Below are positions 17,641 through 26,160 of a stretch of DNA of 64,000 nucleotides, piece by piece; the first letter of the stretch is position 1; the number at the start of each line of letters is the position of its first letter. Source of the DNA: Bacteroidota bacterium (lineage in GTDB: Bacteria; Bacteroidota; Bacteroidia; NS11-12g; UBA9320); assembly GCA_947468275.1 (NCBI GenBank), contig CANIKO010000004.1:167429-231428 (forward strand), in the 5' to 3' direction. The notes under the pieces are model-generated. The model had not been told where the DNA came from and ran no database searches. It saw only the letters and a program-made list of their open reading frames with translations. The translations under genes were made by a program, and so were the position numbers.

Positions 17641-18305
17641 ATATTCCGAAACGGAGAGCTGTCGTTATGGATTTTTATGGCTTTTCGGGTTAACCAAACT
17701 CCTAAAATCAAGGAAAGAATAGCTCCAAATTTAATAAGAGGAACATTATTTATAAAAAGAAAATAATCGTAAGATCCATGTAAAGCAACTGCTCCAACAA
17801 TTCCCATCAGTGTATTAAGCATATAATTACCATTAAATTTAGCTTTTGCCAAAAAATATCCCATCATGGCTGCAAAAGTTGCATGAGCAGGCACTGCAGT
17901 AAAAGCTCTCATTATTCCAACACTGGAACCACTTTCATAAACATAAAAAATATTTTCAATAAAGGCAAAACCAAGCGAAACTATTACACTATAAAGTATT
18001 CCATCGTAAGGTTCATTCACATATGATTTTTTCATAATTCTTCTTATAAAAAAGAATTTACTTATTTCTTCACTTAACCCAACAACTATATAAGCATAAA
18101 ATGCCAAATACAAATTGCTCCCTTGCTGAGTATACCCATAATGCTCCCACAAACCTTCAAATAATATAGCCGGAAAAATACTGATGCAGCCTCCTAAAAA
18201 GGCCCAAAACAATATTCGTAATGGTTCCTTATCAAATTTATCTTTATGGTAAAACCAAAAAAGAAGATAAATAACAGGAGCTGCGGCTATGGCTAGTAAT
18301 GTCAA
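17637..18305 (-). CDS. PrsW family intramembrane protease
   Basis: A 222-residue polytopic membrane protein with about seven hydrophobic segments. The conserved PrsW/CAAX-protease-like sites are present: SEEISKFFF (Glu-Glu), GFAFIENIFYV (Glu) and HATFAAMMGY (His). PrsW-type proteases cleave membrane-bound anti-sigma factors, but no sigma or anti-sigma gene is nearby, so the substrate is unknown. The stop overlaps the next start (ATGA). Confidence 0.85.
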   Translation of the reverse strand: MTLLAIAAAPVIYLLFWFYHKDKFDKEPLRILFWAFLGGCISIFPAILFEGLWEHYGYTQQGSNLYLAFYAYIVVGLSEEISKFFFIRRIMKKSYVNEPYDGILYSVIVSLGFAFIENIFYVYESGSSVGIMRAFTAVPAHATFAAMMGYFLAKAKFNGNYMLNTLMGIVGAVALHGSYDYFLFINNVPLIKFGAILSLILGVWLTRKAIKIHNDSSPFRNI

Positions 18306-18353
18306 AATTATTTAAGAATTTTAATTTACAATTTTAACTTTTTCAGTTGAAAT

Positions 18354-18415
18354 GGTTGTAAAAGTGATTGGTGAATGTTTGAGACCGTGATAACCAATCA
18401 CCATTTTAACAAACC
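18354..18415. repeat. inverted repeat sharing AATCACCATTTTAAC with 768-782
   Basis: GGTTGTAAAAGTGATTGGT at 18354 pairs imperfectly with ACCAATCACCATTTTAACAAACC at 18393-18415 around a 20-nt loop. The 15-mer AATCACCATTTTAAC is identical to part of the inverted repeat before hddA. It lies in the spacer between the PrsW and PLP-enzyme genes. Confidence 0.6.
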
Positions 18416-18422
18416 AAACAAT

Positions 18423-19559
18423 TTACAACGCCTGATTAATGTCGTCAATTAAATCATTCACATCTTCAATCCCAACACTGAGGCGAATTAAAGAATCTAC
18501 AAGACCCGATTTTAAACGTTCTTCACGAGGAATGGAAGCATGCGTCATACTTGCAGGATGGCCACATAAAGATTCGACACCACCTAATGATTCGGCTAAT
18601 GAAAACAAGTGAGTATTAGATAAAAATTTATGAGCATCTTCAATCGAATCACTTTTTAAAGTAAAAGACATCATTCCTCCAAAATCTTTCATTTGTTTTT
18701 TTGCAATATCATGATTGGCATGATCCTCAAATCCCGGCCAATACACTTTATCAACTTTAGGGTGATTCCTTAAAAACTCAGCTATTTTGCGCCCGTTTTC
18801 GCAATGGCGTTCCATGCGCAAATGAAGAGTTTTAATACCTCTTAAAACTAAAAAACAATCTTGTGGTCCAGGAACGGCACCACATGAATTTTGTAAAAAT
18901 GCTAAGCGTTCATGCAACAATTCATCACTTCCAACTATCGCTCCCATTACTACATCTGAGTGGCCATTGATATATTTTGTAACGCTGTGCATTACCAAAT
19001 CAGCTCCCGAATCCAAAGGATTTTGTAAATAGGGAGAAGCAAATGTATTATCAACAATCGATAGAATATTATTAGCCTTTGCTACTTTAGTGATTGCTTC
19101 AATATCAATAATGGTAAGCATTGGGTTGGTTGGAGTTTCCATCCACACCATTTTGGTATTTGGGTTTATCAGCTTCGCAAAATTCTCAGCATTACCCAAA
19201 TCAGTGAAATGAAATTTTATACCATAATTTTCAAAAACCTTTGTAAAAATACGGTAAGAGCCTCCATACAAATCATTGGTAGAAATCACTTCATCGCCAG
19301 GTTTTAAAAGTTTGGCAATAGTATCAATAGCTCCCATTCCGCTGCTGAAACACAATCCCCAGTTTCCGTTTTCGAGGGCTGCTAAATTATCTTGCAACTG
19401 AGTTCGAGTGGGGTTATGGGTTCGCGAATATTCAAACCCTTTATGGTCGCCGGGACTTTTTTGAACATAGGTAGATGTTTGATATATGGGAGTCATAATA
19501 GCTCCTGTTTCCGGGTCGGGATGCACTCCGGCATGTAATACTTTGGTGGCAAATTGCAT
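18423..19559 (-). CDS. Cys/Met metabolism PLP-dependent enzyme (cystathionine gamma-synthase/lyase type)
   Basis: A 378-residue PLP enzyme. The Schiff-base Lys lies in MHSVTKYINGHSDVVMG, with the N-terminal ATKVLHAGVHPDPETGAIMTPIYQTST and the C-terminal ESLGGVESLCGHPASMTH typical of the family. Members make cystathionine from an activated homoserine, or cleave it. Synthase (metB) and lyase cannot be told apart reliably by eye. The start codon lies 5 nt from a perfect 48-bp palindrome, which may affect its expression. Confidence 0.9.
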   Translation of the reverse strand: MQFATKVLHAGVHPDPETGAIMTPIYQTSTYVQKSPGDHKGFEYSRTHNPTRTQLQDNLAALENGNWGLCFSSGMGAIDTIAKLLKPGDEVISTNDLYGGSYRIFTKVFENYGIKFHFTDLGNAENFAKLINPNTKMVWMETPTNPMLTIIDIEAITKVAKANNILSIVDNTFASPYLQNPLDSGADLVMHSVTKYINGHSDVVMGAIVGSDELLHERLAFLQNSCGAVPGPQDCFLVLRGIKTLHLRMERHCENGRKIAEFLRNHPKVDKVYWPGFEDHANHDIAKKQMKDFGGMMSFTLKSDSIEDAHKFLSNTHLFSLAESLGGVESLCGHPASMTHASIPREERLKSGLVDSLIRLSVGIEDVNDLIDDINQAL

Positions 19560-19564
19560 GGTGC

Positions 19565-19612
19565 AAATTTATCACTTGCCATTGGTTTAAACCAATGGCA
19601 AGTGATAAATTT
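19565..19612. repeat. perfect 48-bp palindrome
   Basis: Two 24-base arms (AAATTTATCACTTGCCATTG then GTTT, and the exact reverse complement) meet with no spacer at TTTAAA. It begins 5 nt from the ATG of the metB-like gene and its last two bases belong to the stop codon of the LolD-like gene. In RNA it would form a 22-24-bp hairpin between the two cistrons. Confidence 0.95.
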
Positions 19613-20267
19613 ATAAAATCACCCCATCCGCAATATGAATAATCCTGTCAGCAGAATTAGCAAGTTCTTCATTATGAGTTACTATGACAAAGGTTTGGCC
19701 ATATTTTTCACGCAATTCAAAAAAAAGTTTGTGAAGTTCTTTGGCATTGGCAGAGTCTAAATTTCCAGTAGGTTCATCGGCAAAAACAACTTTAGGAGAA
19801 TTGATTAAAGACCTGGCTACTGCCACACGTTGGGCTTCTCCACCTGACAGTTGAGATGGCTTATTATCCTTTCGGTGGTCAACTCCTAAAAAGGTTAATA
19901 ATTCCAACGCTCTTTCTTCCGTCGCTTTTCTATCGGCTTTACTAATCCATGCTGGGATGCACACGTTTTCCAAAGCCGAAAATTCAGGCAATAAATGATG
20001 AAACTGAAATACAAAACCGATGTGATGATTTCTAAAATCGGATAAAGTATTTCCTTTTAAGTTTGAAATATCCTTTCCTTCAAAAAAGATTTGCCCGCTG
20101 CTAGGTTGGTCTAAGGTTCCTAATAGCTGTAATAGTGTAGTTTTTCCGGCTCCGGATGAACCAACAATGGCTACTATTTCACCAGCATTTATTTGCAGGT
20201 TGATGCCTTTAAGAACCTGAACGGTTCCGTAATTTTTCTTTATGTCTAATGCTTTAATTATTTCCAC
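19611..20267 (-). CDS. ABC transporter ATP-binding protein (LolD/MacB type)
   Basis: A 218-residue ATPase. Walker [10 protein letters not shown] lies at about residues 36-44, the Q-loop is in [12 protein letters not shown], the signature is [15 protein letters not shown], and Walker B is [12 protein letters not shown]. The [13 protein letters not shown] segment is characteristic of LolD, which powers lipoprotein release from the inner membrane. No permease is adjacent, so the partner must be elsewhere and the LolD name is an inference. Its stop codon merges with the 48-bp palindrome. Confidence 0.9.
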   Translation of the reverse strand: MEIIKALDIKKNYGTVQVLKGINLQINAGEIVAIVGSSGAGKTTLLQLLGTLDQPSSGQIFFEGKDISNLKGNTLSDFRNHHIGFVFQFHHLLPEFSALENVCIPAWISKADRKATEERALELLTFLGVDHRKDNKPSQLSGGEAQRVAVARSLINSPKVVFADEPTGNLDSANAKELHKLFFELREKYGQTFVIVTHNEELANSADRIIHIADGVIL

Positions 20268-20286
20268 TTTCGTTTACTATTTATTT

Positions 20287-20351
20287 TTGTCATGCTGAAG
20301 CACGAAGCATCTTTATTCTGAGTAAAGATTCCTCGTTCCTCGGAATGACAA
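20287..20351. repeat. GTCATTCCGA-type palindromic repeat, copy 3
   Basis: TTGTCAT at the left and ATGACAA at the right are exact inverted ends. The right half AAAGATTCCTCGTTCCTCGGAATGACAA is the clearest example of the family in the window. Thirteen bases (CCTCGTTCCTCGG) recur, inverted, close to the right edge of the window. It lies upstream of the LolD-like gene. Confidence 0.75.
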
Positions 20352-20399
20352 ATCGTAGCCCATTTTCAAATTTCCAAATCTTCAAATTTCCAAATTGCA

Positions 20400-23300
20400 T
20401 TAAAACGCCCTATTAATCCCAACAACATACCTAAAAGCCACATAATTGGCTCCGGTTTCTACTCTGTTTAAAAAGAAAGGAACATCAAAGCGCAAAACCA
20501 ATGGTTGAAGTTTGTTGTACTTTCCAAAATTTATAGACAACGTTGTTCCTAAACCTGCATCGGCTCTTAATCCACCGTATTGCTTTCCATTTCCTAAAAT
20601 ACCGGCATCAGCAAAAGCATAAGGATTGAAACGGAAAGTATTTAACATTTTTGGAGCATTAATTTTAAAGAGTTTTCCAAATTCAAGTTCTAAGTTGATA
20701 GCCGCACCTTTATTACCATTGTAAATATAAAAACTATCCAACCCTTTGCTATTAGTAGCTTTATAACCTGCCATCCCTCTAATATTTAATCCTCCACCCA
20801 TTTGAAAGGCATATTGCCCTGTATTGCCATAGCCTACTATTTCAGCAGGAATAATACCGCGTGAACGGGTAAATTTATTATCAATCAAATCTTCGTTATT
20901 GGCTCCAGATGAAAACAATCTGCTTTCTTTAGGCACATCACCATGAAGATATTGAGTAAATATTCGGCTTTTTAAAACCAGTTTTTTACCAATTGGGTTG
21001 GTATTATTAATTTTTATAGTTAAGCCTGAATAATTAAAATCACTAAATAAGGCTGTGTTTCTTAGTCCAATATTTAATAATCCATTTCCTTTGCGGTAAC
21101 GGAAAGGATGCTGGTAGTAGAGGTTTAGGGTGGCATTAAGTTTATTATTTTCCATTAAGTCTGGATATAATAAGTATTTGTTAGATACTTCTGAAATTGG
21201 ATTTACAAAATTTCCAACTTTGTCATGGAATTGAATAAATTGCTTGCTTCCAAATGCTTTATACGAAATTGAAAATTTATCATTTCTAAATGTTTTTTCT
21301 AATCCAGTTTCGAATAGATTTATACCATCTAAAGTTCTTCCTCTTAAAGATAAATCAAGCATTTTGCCCACCCGGGTTTTATAATTAAGTGAGAAATTTA
21401 ATAAATTACCATTGGGCCCATTTTTCTTATCACCTGTATTTGTGCCAACCCAAATTGTTGCACTATAAATATGTTTAAAATTATAGTAATTGCCCGAAAA
21501 GTTTAAACCAACTTTAATACCATCTCTTTGGTTATACCAAAACTCAGGTCGCCAATAGGTTTTTAGCTTTGTAAAATCAGGAGCAGGAACTATTAATTTT
21601 TCACGTTCAAAACTAAAAGGAAATTTTAAGCTGTTATTTAAACGGTTAATATCGGCCAGCCGGCCACTTGTATCAATAATCACATCCTTAATTCCATATT
21701 GCGATTGAACCCAAAGCATGTCCGTTTTGTTCATCATATCCCAGGATATCCAACGATGGTTTACCTGTGCCTTACCCAATTCTTTATTAAAATAAGTATT
21801 TGGAATATAATAATTTAAACGATTTCCTTTTTTGTCAATTACGGTCACATCTAAAGGCATGTGCATTTCACCTTTTCGCTTTATTTCCACTACATAATCA
21901 TATTTGGAATTAGTAACTTTTGTATATCCTTTTACTTTATAATCAATGGTTTTTGTGGTGGTAAACCAATCATCAAAAAACCAATTTAAATCCACCTTTG
22001 TATAATCAATAATTGAATTACGAAAATCCTCTTCATACGGATGGCAAAATTTCCATTGGTTGAAATAATGTTTCATCGCATCCAAAAACAATTTATCGCC
22101 CAATACATATTGCAAATTATAAAGCATGGTGGCTGTTTTATAATACACCTGACCATAGCCGCCGCCGTGCCTTTCAGCCGAATTAAAATGGTCGGAATGA
22201 GTATTTAATCTTGCAGAGTTTTCATTAATAGCATGATTGATATAACCGGCATATACATAAGCCCAATCTACTGAATTGGGAGTATAATCTTTATTCGACA
22301 ATTTTTTAATACTCCAGGCGGTTAAAAATTGAGTAAACCCTTCATCCATGCAGGCTCTATAAGTTTCGTTATTTCCCACCATTCCAAAAAACCAATTGTG
22401 ACCTACTTCGTGTGCTATTACATATTGATGACCGGGCCAATTGCCACCATCTAATGTCAGCATTGGATATTCCATACCATCGCGGGCATCAGCAGCCACC
22501 ATTTTAGGGTAGGCATACATTCCAAAATCTTGTGAATAGGTTTTAACAACATTAGCCACAAACTTAGACGTAGGCTGCCAGGCATAGGCATTTTGTTCTT
22601 GAGCCAAGGCAATACATTTTATACCATTCCATTCAGTTTCGCCAATTCGATAAGTAGGATCGGTAGTAAATGCGAAATCATGAACATTATTTGCCATCCA
22701 TATCCAGCGTTTATAGGTTCCATTTGGAATCACAGGTGTTGAAATAACTTTTGACGGTTTGGTGAAATTACTAATATCAATTTTTTCTCTTAAGCCATTT
22801 GCATATACTTCGTCCTTATTAGTTAAAACACCCGTAGCCTCGCATATATAATGGTTGGGTAAATCCAATTCCACATAATAAATTCCATAATCGCCATAAA
22901 ATTCTTTGCCAAGATGTTGATCAGTAGTCCATTTAAATTTTCTATCATAAACCGAAAGCCGCGGATACCAATGTACTCCATCAAAATGCTTAAAATTATT
23001 ATGTTCAAACCGTTTCATACGGCGGCCCATGCTACCTTGGTCAAAATAGGTTTTAAAATCCACTTCCATTTTTAGGATTTTGCCGGGAAATAAAGGTGCC
23101 GGCAAATCAATTATCATAATGGTATTATCCACCACAAAAGGAACTTCAGTACCTGCTATTATTACTTTAGAAACTTTGGTTCCTAATTTTTCCTGTTCAT
23201 ATTTTCCAAATTTATTAAACACTTTTCCGCCTTTTTCCATTTCATCCTTATAGCTTCCCGGTTGAAACGCATTTTGGGTTAATCTGAAATATAATTTATA

Positions 23301-23555
23301 AATTGTATCGGGTGAATTGTTGGCATATTCCAATGTTTCGCTGCCGGTTATTATCTCAGTCGTATCATTTAGTCGAGCCTTTATATGATAGGAAACATCC
23401 TGTTGCCAATAACCGACAAATGGTTTTCTATTTTTCCAATACAGATTATTATCTTCGCTTTGATAGGCGGATAGAGCACTTTCAGGTTCAAAAATTTGTG
23501 CCTGAGAGCTATAAAAAATAAATGAAAATACTGCGAGAAGGCAATGTTTATACAT
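20400..23555 (-). CDS. M1 family metallopeptidase with C-terminal outer-membrane-barrel-like region
   Basis: A 1051-residue protein with a signal peptide (ending SSQAQ). Residues about 40-620 are an M1 aminopeptidase: zinc site HEVGH at 382-386 with the third ligand Glu405 in MDEGF, exactly 18 residues after the second His. A GAMEN-like stretch lies shortly before (DGMEYPML). From about residue 645 to the end the sequence alternates polar and hydrophobic residues with many Tyr, Phe and Gly. It includes GGGLNIRGMAGY, like the RGF/RGY motif of Omp85 barrels, and ends in Phe. I infer a peptidase displayed by its own outer-membrane barrel. Typical M1 enzymes are 600-900 residues and lack this part. 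Confidence 0.8.
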   Translation of the reverse strand: MYKHCLLAVFSFIFYSSQAQIFEPESALSAYQSEDNNLYWKNRKPFVGYWQQDVSYHIKARLNDTTEIITGSETLEYANNSPDTIYKLYFRLTQNAFQPGSYKDEMEKGGKVFNKFGKYEQEKLGTKVSKVIIAGTEVPFVVDNTIMIIDLPAPLFPGKILKMEVDFKTYFDQGSMGRRMKRFEHNNFKHFDGVHWYPRLSVYDRKFKWTTDQHLGKEFYGDYGIYYVELDLPNHYICEATGVLTNKDEVYANGLREKIDISNFTKPSKVISTPVIPNGTYKRWIWMANNVHDFAFTTDPTYRIGETEWNGIKCIALAQEQNAYAWQPTSKFVANVVKTYSQDFGMYAYPKMVAADARDGMEYPMLTLDGGNWPGHQYVIAHEVGHNWFFGMVGNNETYRACMDEGFTQFLTAWSIKKLSNKDYTPNSVDWAYVYAGYINHAINENSARLNTHSDHFNSAERHGGGYGQVYYKTATMLYNLQYVLGDKLFLDAMKHYFNQWKFCHPYEEDFRNSIIDYTKVDLNWFFDDWFTTTKTIDYKVKGYTKVTNSKYDYVVEIKRKGEMHMPLDVTVIDKKGNRLNYYIPNTYFNKELGKAQVNHRWISWDMMNKTDMLWVQSQYGIKDVIIDTSGRLADINRLNNSLKFPFSFEREKLIVPAPDFTKLKTYWRPEFWYNQRDGIKVGLNFSGNYYNFKHIYSATIWVGTNTGDKKNGPNGNLLNFSLNYKTRVGKMLDLSLRGRTLDGINLFETGLEKTFRNDKFSISYKAFGSKQFIQFHDKVGNFVNPISEVSNKYLLYPDLMENNKLNATLNLYYQHPFRYRKGNGLLNIGLRNTALFSDFNYSGLTIKINNTNPIGKKLVLKSRIFTQYLHGDVPKESRLFSSGANNEDLIDNKFTRSRGIIPAEIVGYGNTGQYAFQMGGGLNIRGMAGYKATNSKGLDSFYIYNGNKGAAINLELEFGKLFKINAPKMLNTFRFNPYAFADAGILGNGKQYGGLRADAGLGTTLSINFGKYNKLQPLVLRFDVPFFLNRVETGANYVAFRYVVGINRAF

Positions 23556-23584
23556 GCCGTGAAATTAAATAAAATTTTTATTAA

Positions 23585-24238
23585 CTACTTTTTTGATTTT
23601 TGGGGCCAAAGTTGATAACCCATTCCAAAATATACTCCTATTTGCCCAATATAAGAATAGGCAGTATTTCCAAAAATTTTGAAATACTGTTTTCCCGAGC
23701 GATTTTTTTCTGAACTATTTGTTGCGTATGTTCCAATTTCTAAATTCCATTTATTACTTACTCTATATGTAGCCCCTAAAGCTAATTGTAAATATAAGAA
23801 ATCATACTTTTGTGTATAGGCCAGTGTAGAGTAATAATCTCCAAAATCATTACCTTTAAAATGATATTGAGCACTTTCTTTGCCTTTTCCAAATACCAAA
23901 GAAGGGTTTATATATAAAGATAATTTTCTTTTCTTTCCTCTCATACGACCAGATGTTTTTAAAAATGCTCCTCCTGAAATAAAAGAACCTTTGGTATGAA
24001 TATTTGAAAGATTATAATAGTTAGAATGAGGGTTGGAAATACCATAACCAAAGCTGAGATTTATTCCAAGAGTTTCATAAATACTAAATAATGTCTTACT
24101 ATATAAAGCCATACCTTTTTCTAAAGGCATAACACCAACTGAAGTTAGTAATTGAGGATTAATATCTGAATTATTTTTCTTTTGTCCCATTATAAGTATT
24201 GGACATAATAATAAAGCTATAACAAAATTAATTTTCAT
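23585..24238 (-). CDS. hypothetical outer-membrane-beta-barrel-like protein
   Basis: A 217-residue protein with a signal peptide (MKINFVIALLLCPILIMGQ). The mature part has alternating strands rich in Tyr, Ser and Gly (YSKTLFSIYETLGINLSFGYG, shown only in part as a pattern) and resembles small outer-membrane barrels. No specific family is recognised. Its ATG overlaps the stop of the upstream small protein gene by one base (TAATG), so the two are coupled and probably work together. Confidence 0.65.
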   Translation of the reverse strand: MKINFVIALLLCPILIMGQKKNNSDINPQLLTSVGVMPLEKGMALYSKTLFSIYETLGINLSFGYGISNPHSNYYNLSNIHTKGSFISGGAFLKTSGRMRGKKRKLSLYINPSLVFGKGKESAQYHFKGNDFGDYYSTLAYTQKYDFLYLQLALGATYRVSNKWNLEIGTYATNSSEKNRSGKQYFKIFGNTAYSYIGQIGVYFGMGYQLWPQKSKK

Positions 24239-24687
24239 TACCTTATATAAAATACTGGATATGGTACAAATGAGGTATAGTGTTTAACATCTATAAATGA
24301 ATCTTGCAGATAGAAATAATTAATAAATTTTGCATTTTTAAAGGAAGATTCTTTTATATAAAGCGTATCAAAGTTCATTAAAGTTTTCTTATCACCTACT
24401 GAGGCATGGATTTTATAAAAGATTACAAATGAGTCAATCTCTGTTCCTCTTGTAATCCAGAATTTCGTTGAGTTAGCATTCATATCAATTCCGGGAAGGT
24501 CATTCTGTAGCACAGGTTTCTTAGATTTATTAATGCTTGCCGATTGCGTTTCGAAGTTTTGATTTCCGTCGTGAAAAACTATTTGAATAGCGGGTTCTTC
24601 ATCAAATCCAAAATCAATTTCAGTCCCACATTCAGAACTACAGAATAAGAAAAATAAAAGAATAATAATTAGGTTTCTCATCGACAT
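24238..24687 (-). CDS. hypothetical exported protein
   Basis: A 149-residue protein with a short hydrophobic N-terminus ending in FCSSECGTEIDFGF. The Cys could be a lipobox (FLFCSSEC), so a lipoprotein is possible. The body is beta-rich with no recognisable domain. It is the first gene of a two-gene unit with the barrel-like protein. It starts 83 nt from the divergent murF gene, so promoters for both lie in that gap. Confidence 0.6.
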   Translation of the reverse strand: MSMRNLIIILLFFLFCSSECGTEIDFGFDEEPAIQIVFHDGNQNFETQSASINKSKKPVLQNDLPGIDMNANSTKFWITRGTEIDSFVIFYKIHASVGDKKTLMNFDTLYIKESSFKNAKFINYFYLQDSFIDVKHYTSFVPYPVFYIR

Positions 24688-24754
24688 ACAAACTTATAAC
24701 TTTATATGGTAAATTTATTTCAAAGTTCAATTTAAGCCTTGCCAATAAATTCAG

Positions 24755-24762
24755 TAAGTTTG
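24755..24762 (+). promoter_or_regulatory. putative -7 box of murF promoter
   Basis: TAAGTTTG matches TAnnTTTG and ends 7 nt before the murF ATG at 24770. The arrangement is the same as at hddA and suggests a leaderless or nearly leaderless message. Confidence 0.55.
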
Positions 24763-24769
24763 CCAAACC

Positions 24770-26068
24770 ATGGTATCCACTGAACAACTTTACAAATACT
24801 ACATAGAAAGCAACCACATCGTTAGTACCGACACCCGTAAAATAGAACCCGGCAGTATATTCTTTGCCTTAAAAGGTGAAAACTTTGATGCCAATACATT
24901 TGCTGCACAAGCCTTGGAAAAAGGGGCTAAATGGGCGGTGATTGATAATTCGGAATTTGAACAATCAAGTGGAACTATATTGGTGGAGGATGTTTTAAAA
25001 ACGCTTCAAAATTTGGCTAATTACCACCGACATCAGTTAAAAATACCGTTTATAGGAATAGGAGGGAGCAATGGAAAAACCACCACCAAAGAACTGGTTC
25101 ATTCTGTGCTTTCGCAAAAATTTAAAACCATTAGCACACCGGGTAATTATAATAACCATATTGGCGTTCCATTAACTATATTGGGAATAAAACCCGGAAC
25201 GGAGATGGCTGTAATTGAACTTGGGGCTAATAGGATAGGGGATATTGAAGAATTGTGCCAAATAGCTGAACCTGATTTTGGCCTGATAACCAATATTGGT
25301 AAGGAACATTTGGAGGGTTTTGGCAGTTTGGAAGGAGTGGCCAAAGCCGAAAGTGAATTGTATTATCATTTGTTAAAATCAGAAGGTTTGGCCTTTGTAA
25401 ACAAAGATGATGAATGGCTAACCCGCATGTCATCAAGATTGACAAAAGTTCATAGCTATTCGTGCAATGATAAATCTGCAGAAACCTATTGTGAGTTGGT
25501 TCAGGATTTTCCAACCATTGAGTTTTCGTTTCAATCAATTTCTATAAGCAGCCAACTAAGCGGCTCTTATAATTTTGAAAATATAATGGCGGCGGTTGCC
25601 ATTGGGCAATATTTTAACGTTCCAACAGATTTAATTAAAAAAGGAATTGAAAGCTATGTGCCCAAAAACAAGCGTTCGCAAATAATAACTCATGGCAGCA
25701 CCATGATTTTTTTGGATGCCTATAATGCCAACCCAAGCAGTATGGAAAAGGCTTTGGAGAATTTTGCTCGCTTTAATTTTCATAAGAAAATAGCTGTATT
25801 AGGCGATATGTTTGAGATGGGAGATTATGCTGAACACGAACATGAATTAATTTATAACTATGCAAACTCTTTAAATTTCAATCATTTGTTAGCAGCTGGT
25901 GAACACTTTAAAAAACAAGCTTTGGCAAATGGAAAAGATGGATTTGAAACAGCGAAAGAAATCAATTTGCTATTAAAAGACTTAGATTTGACGGACACAG
26001 CAATATTTATAAAAGGAAGTAGAGGTATGGCTATGGAAAATGTATTGGATGGAATAATTGAATTATAA
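24770..26068 (+). CDS. murF: UDP-N-acetylmuramoyl-tripeptide--D-alanyl-D-alanine ligase
   Basis: MurF adds D-Ala-D-Ala to the UDP-MurNAc-tripeptide in peptidoglycan precursor synthesis. The 432 residues include an N-terminal substrate domain (SIFFALKGENFDAN), the ATP-binding loop GIGGSNGKTTTKE at about 97-109, GNYNNHIGVPLTIL, the central ELGANRIGDIEEL and the C-terminal FLDAYNANPSSM and LGDMFEMG. These are standard for MurF rather than MurE or MurC. It stands alone rather than in a dcw cluster. Confidence 0.95.
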   Translation: MVSTEQLYKYYIESNHIVSTDTRKIEPGSIFFALKGENFDANTFAAQALEKGAKWAVIDNSEFEQSSGTILVEDVLKTLQNLANYHRHQLKIPFIGIGGSNGKTTTKELVHSVLSQKFKTISTPGNYNNHIGVPLTILGIKPGTEMAVIELGANRIGDIEELCQIAEPDFGLITNIGKEHLEGFGSLEGVAKAESELYYHLLKSEGLAFVNKDDEWLTRMSSRLTKVHSYSCNDKSAETYCELVQDFPTIEFSFQSISISSQLSGSYNFENIMAAVAIGQYFNVPTDLIKKGIESYVPKNKRSQIITHGSTMIFLDAYNANPSSMEKALENFARFNFHKKIAVLGDMFEMGDYAEHEHELIYNYANSLNFNHLLAAGEHFKKQALANGKDGFETAKEINLLLKDLDLTDTAIFIKGSRGMAMENVLDGIIEL

Positions 26069-26149
26069 ATTATGAGTTATAAATTATAAGTTAAGAATTA
26101 GAAAAATACCTTCTATTTAAAAAAATAATAATTTATAACTCATAATTCA
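26064..26149. repeat. AT-rich imperfect inverted repeat (AATTATGAGTTAT family)
   Basis: ATAAATTATGAGTTATAAAT followed by TATAAG at the left is mirrored by ATAATTTATAACTCATAATTCAT at the right. The left copy starts inside the murF stop region and the right copy ends 11 nt before rsmE. The same unit occurs at 8011-8038. Confidence 0.65.
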
Positions 26150-26160
26150 TCACTAAAAAA

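Noticed and set aside
25147-25538. Several minus-strand ORFs inside murF
   Set aside because: All lie opposite the well-supported murF frame, and their translations show no domain.
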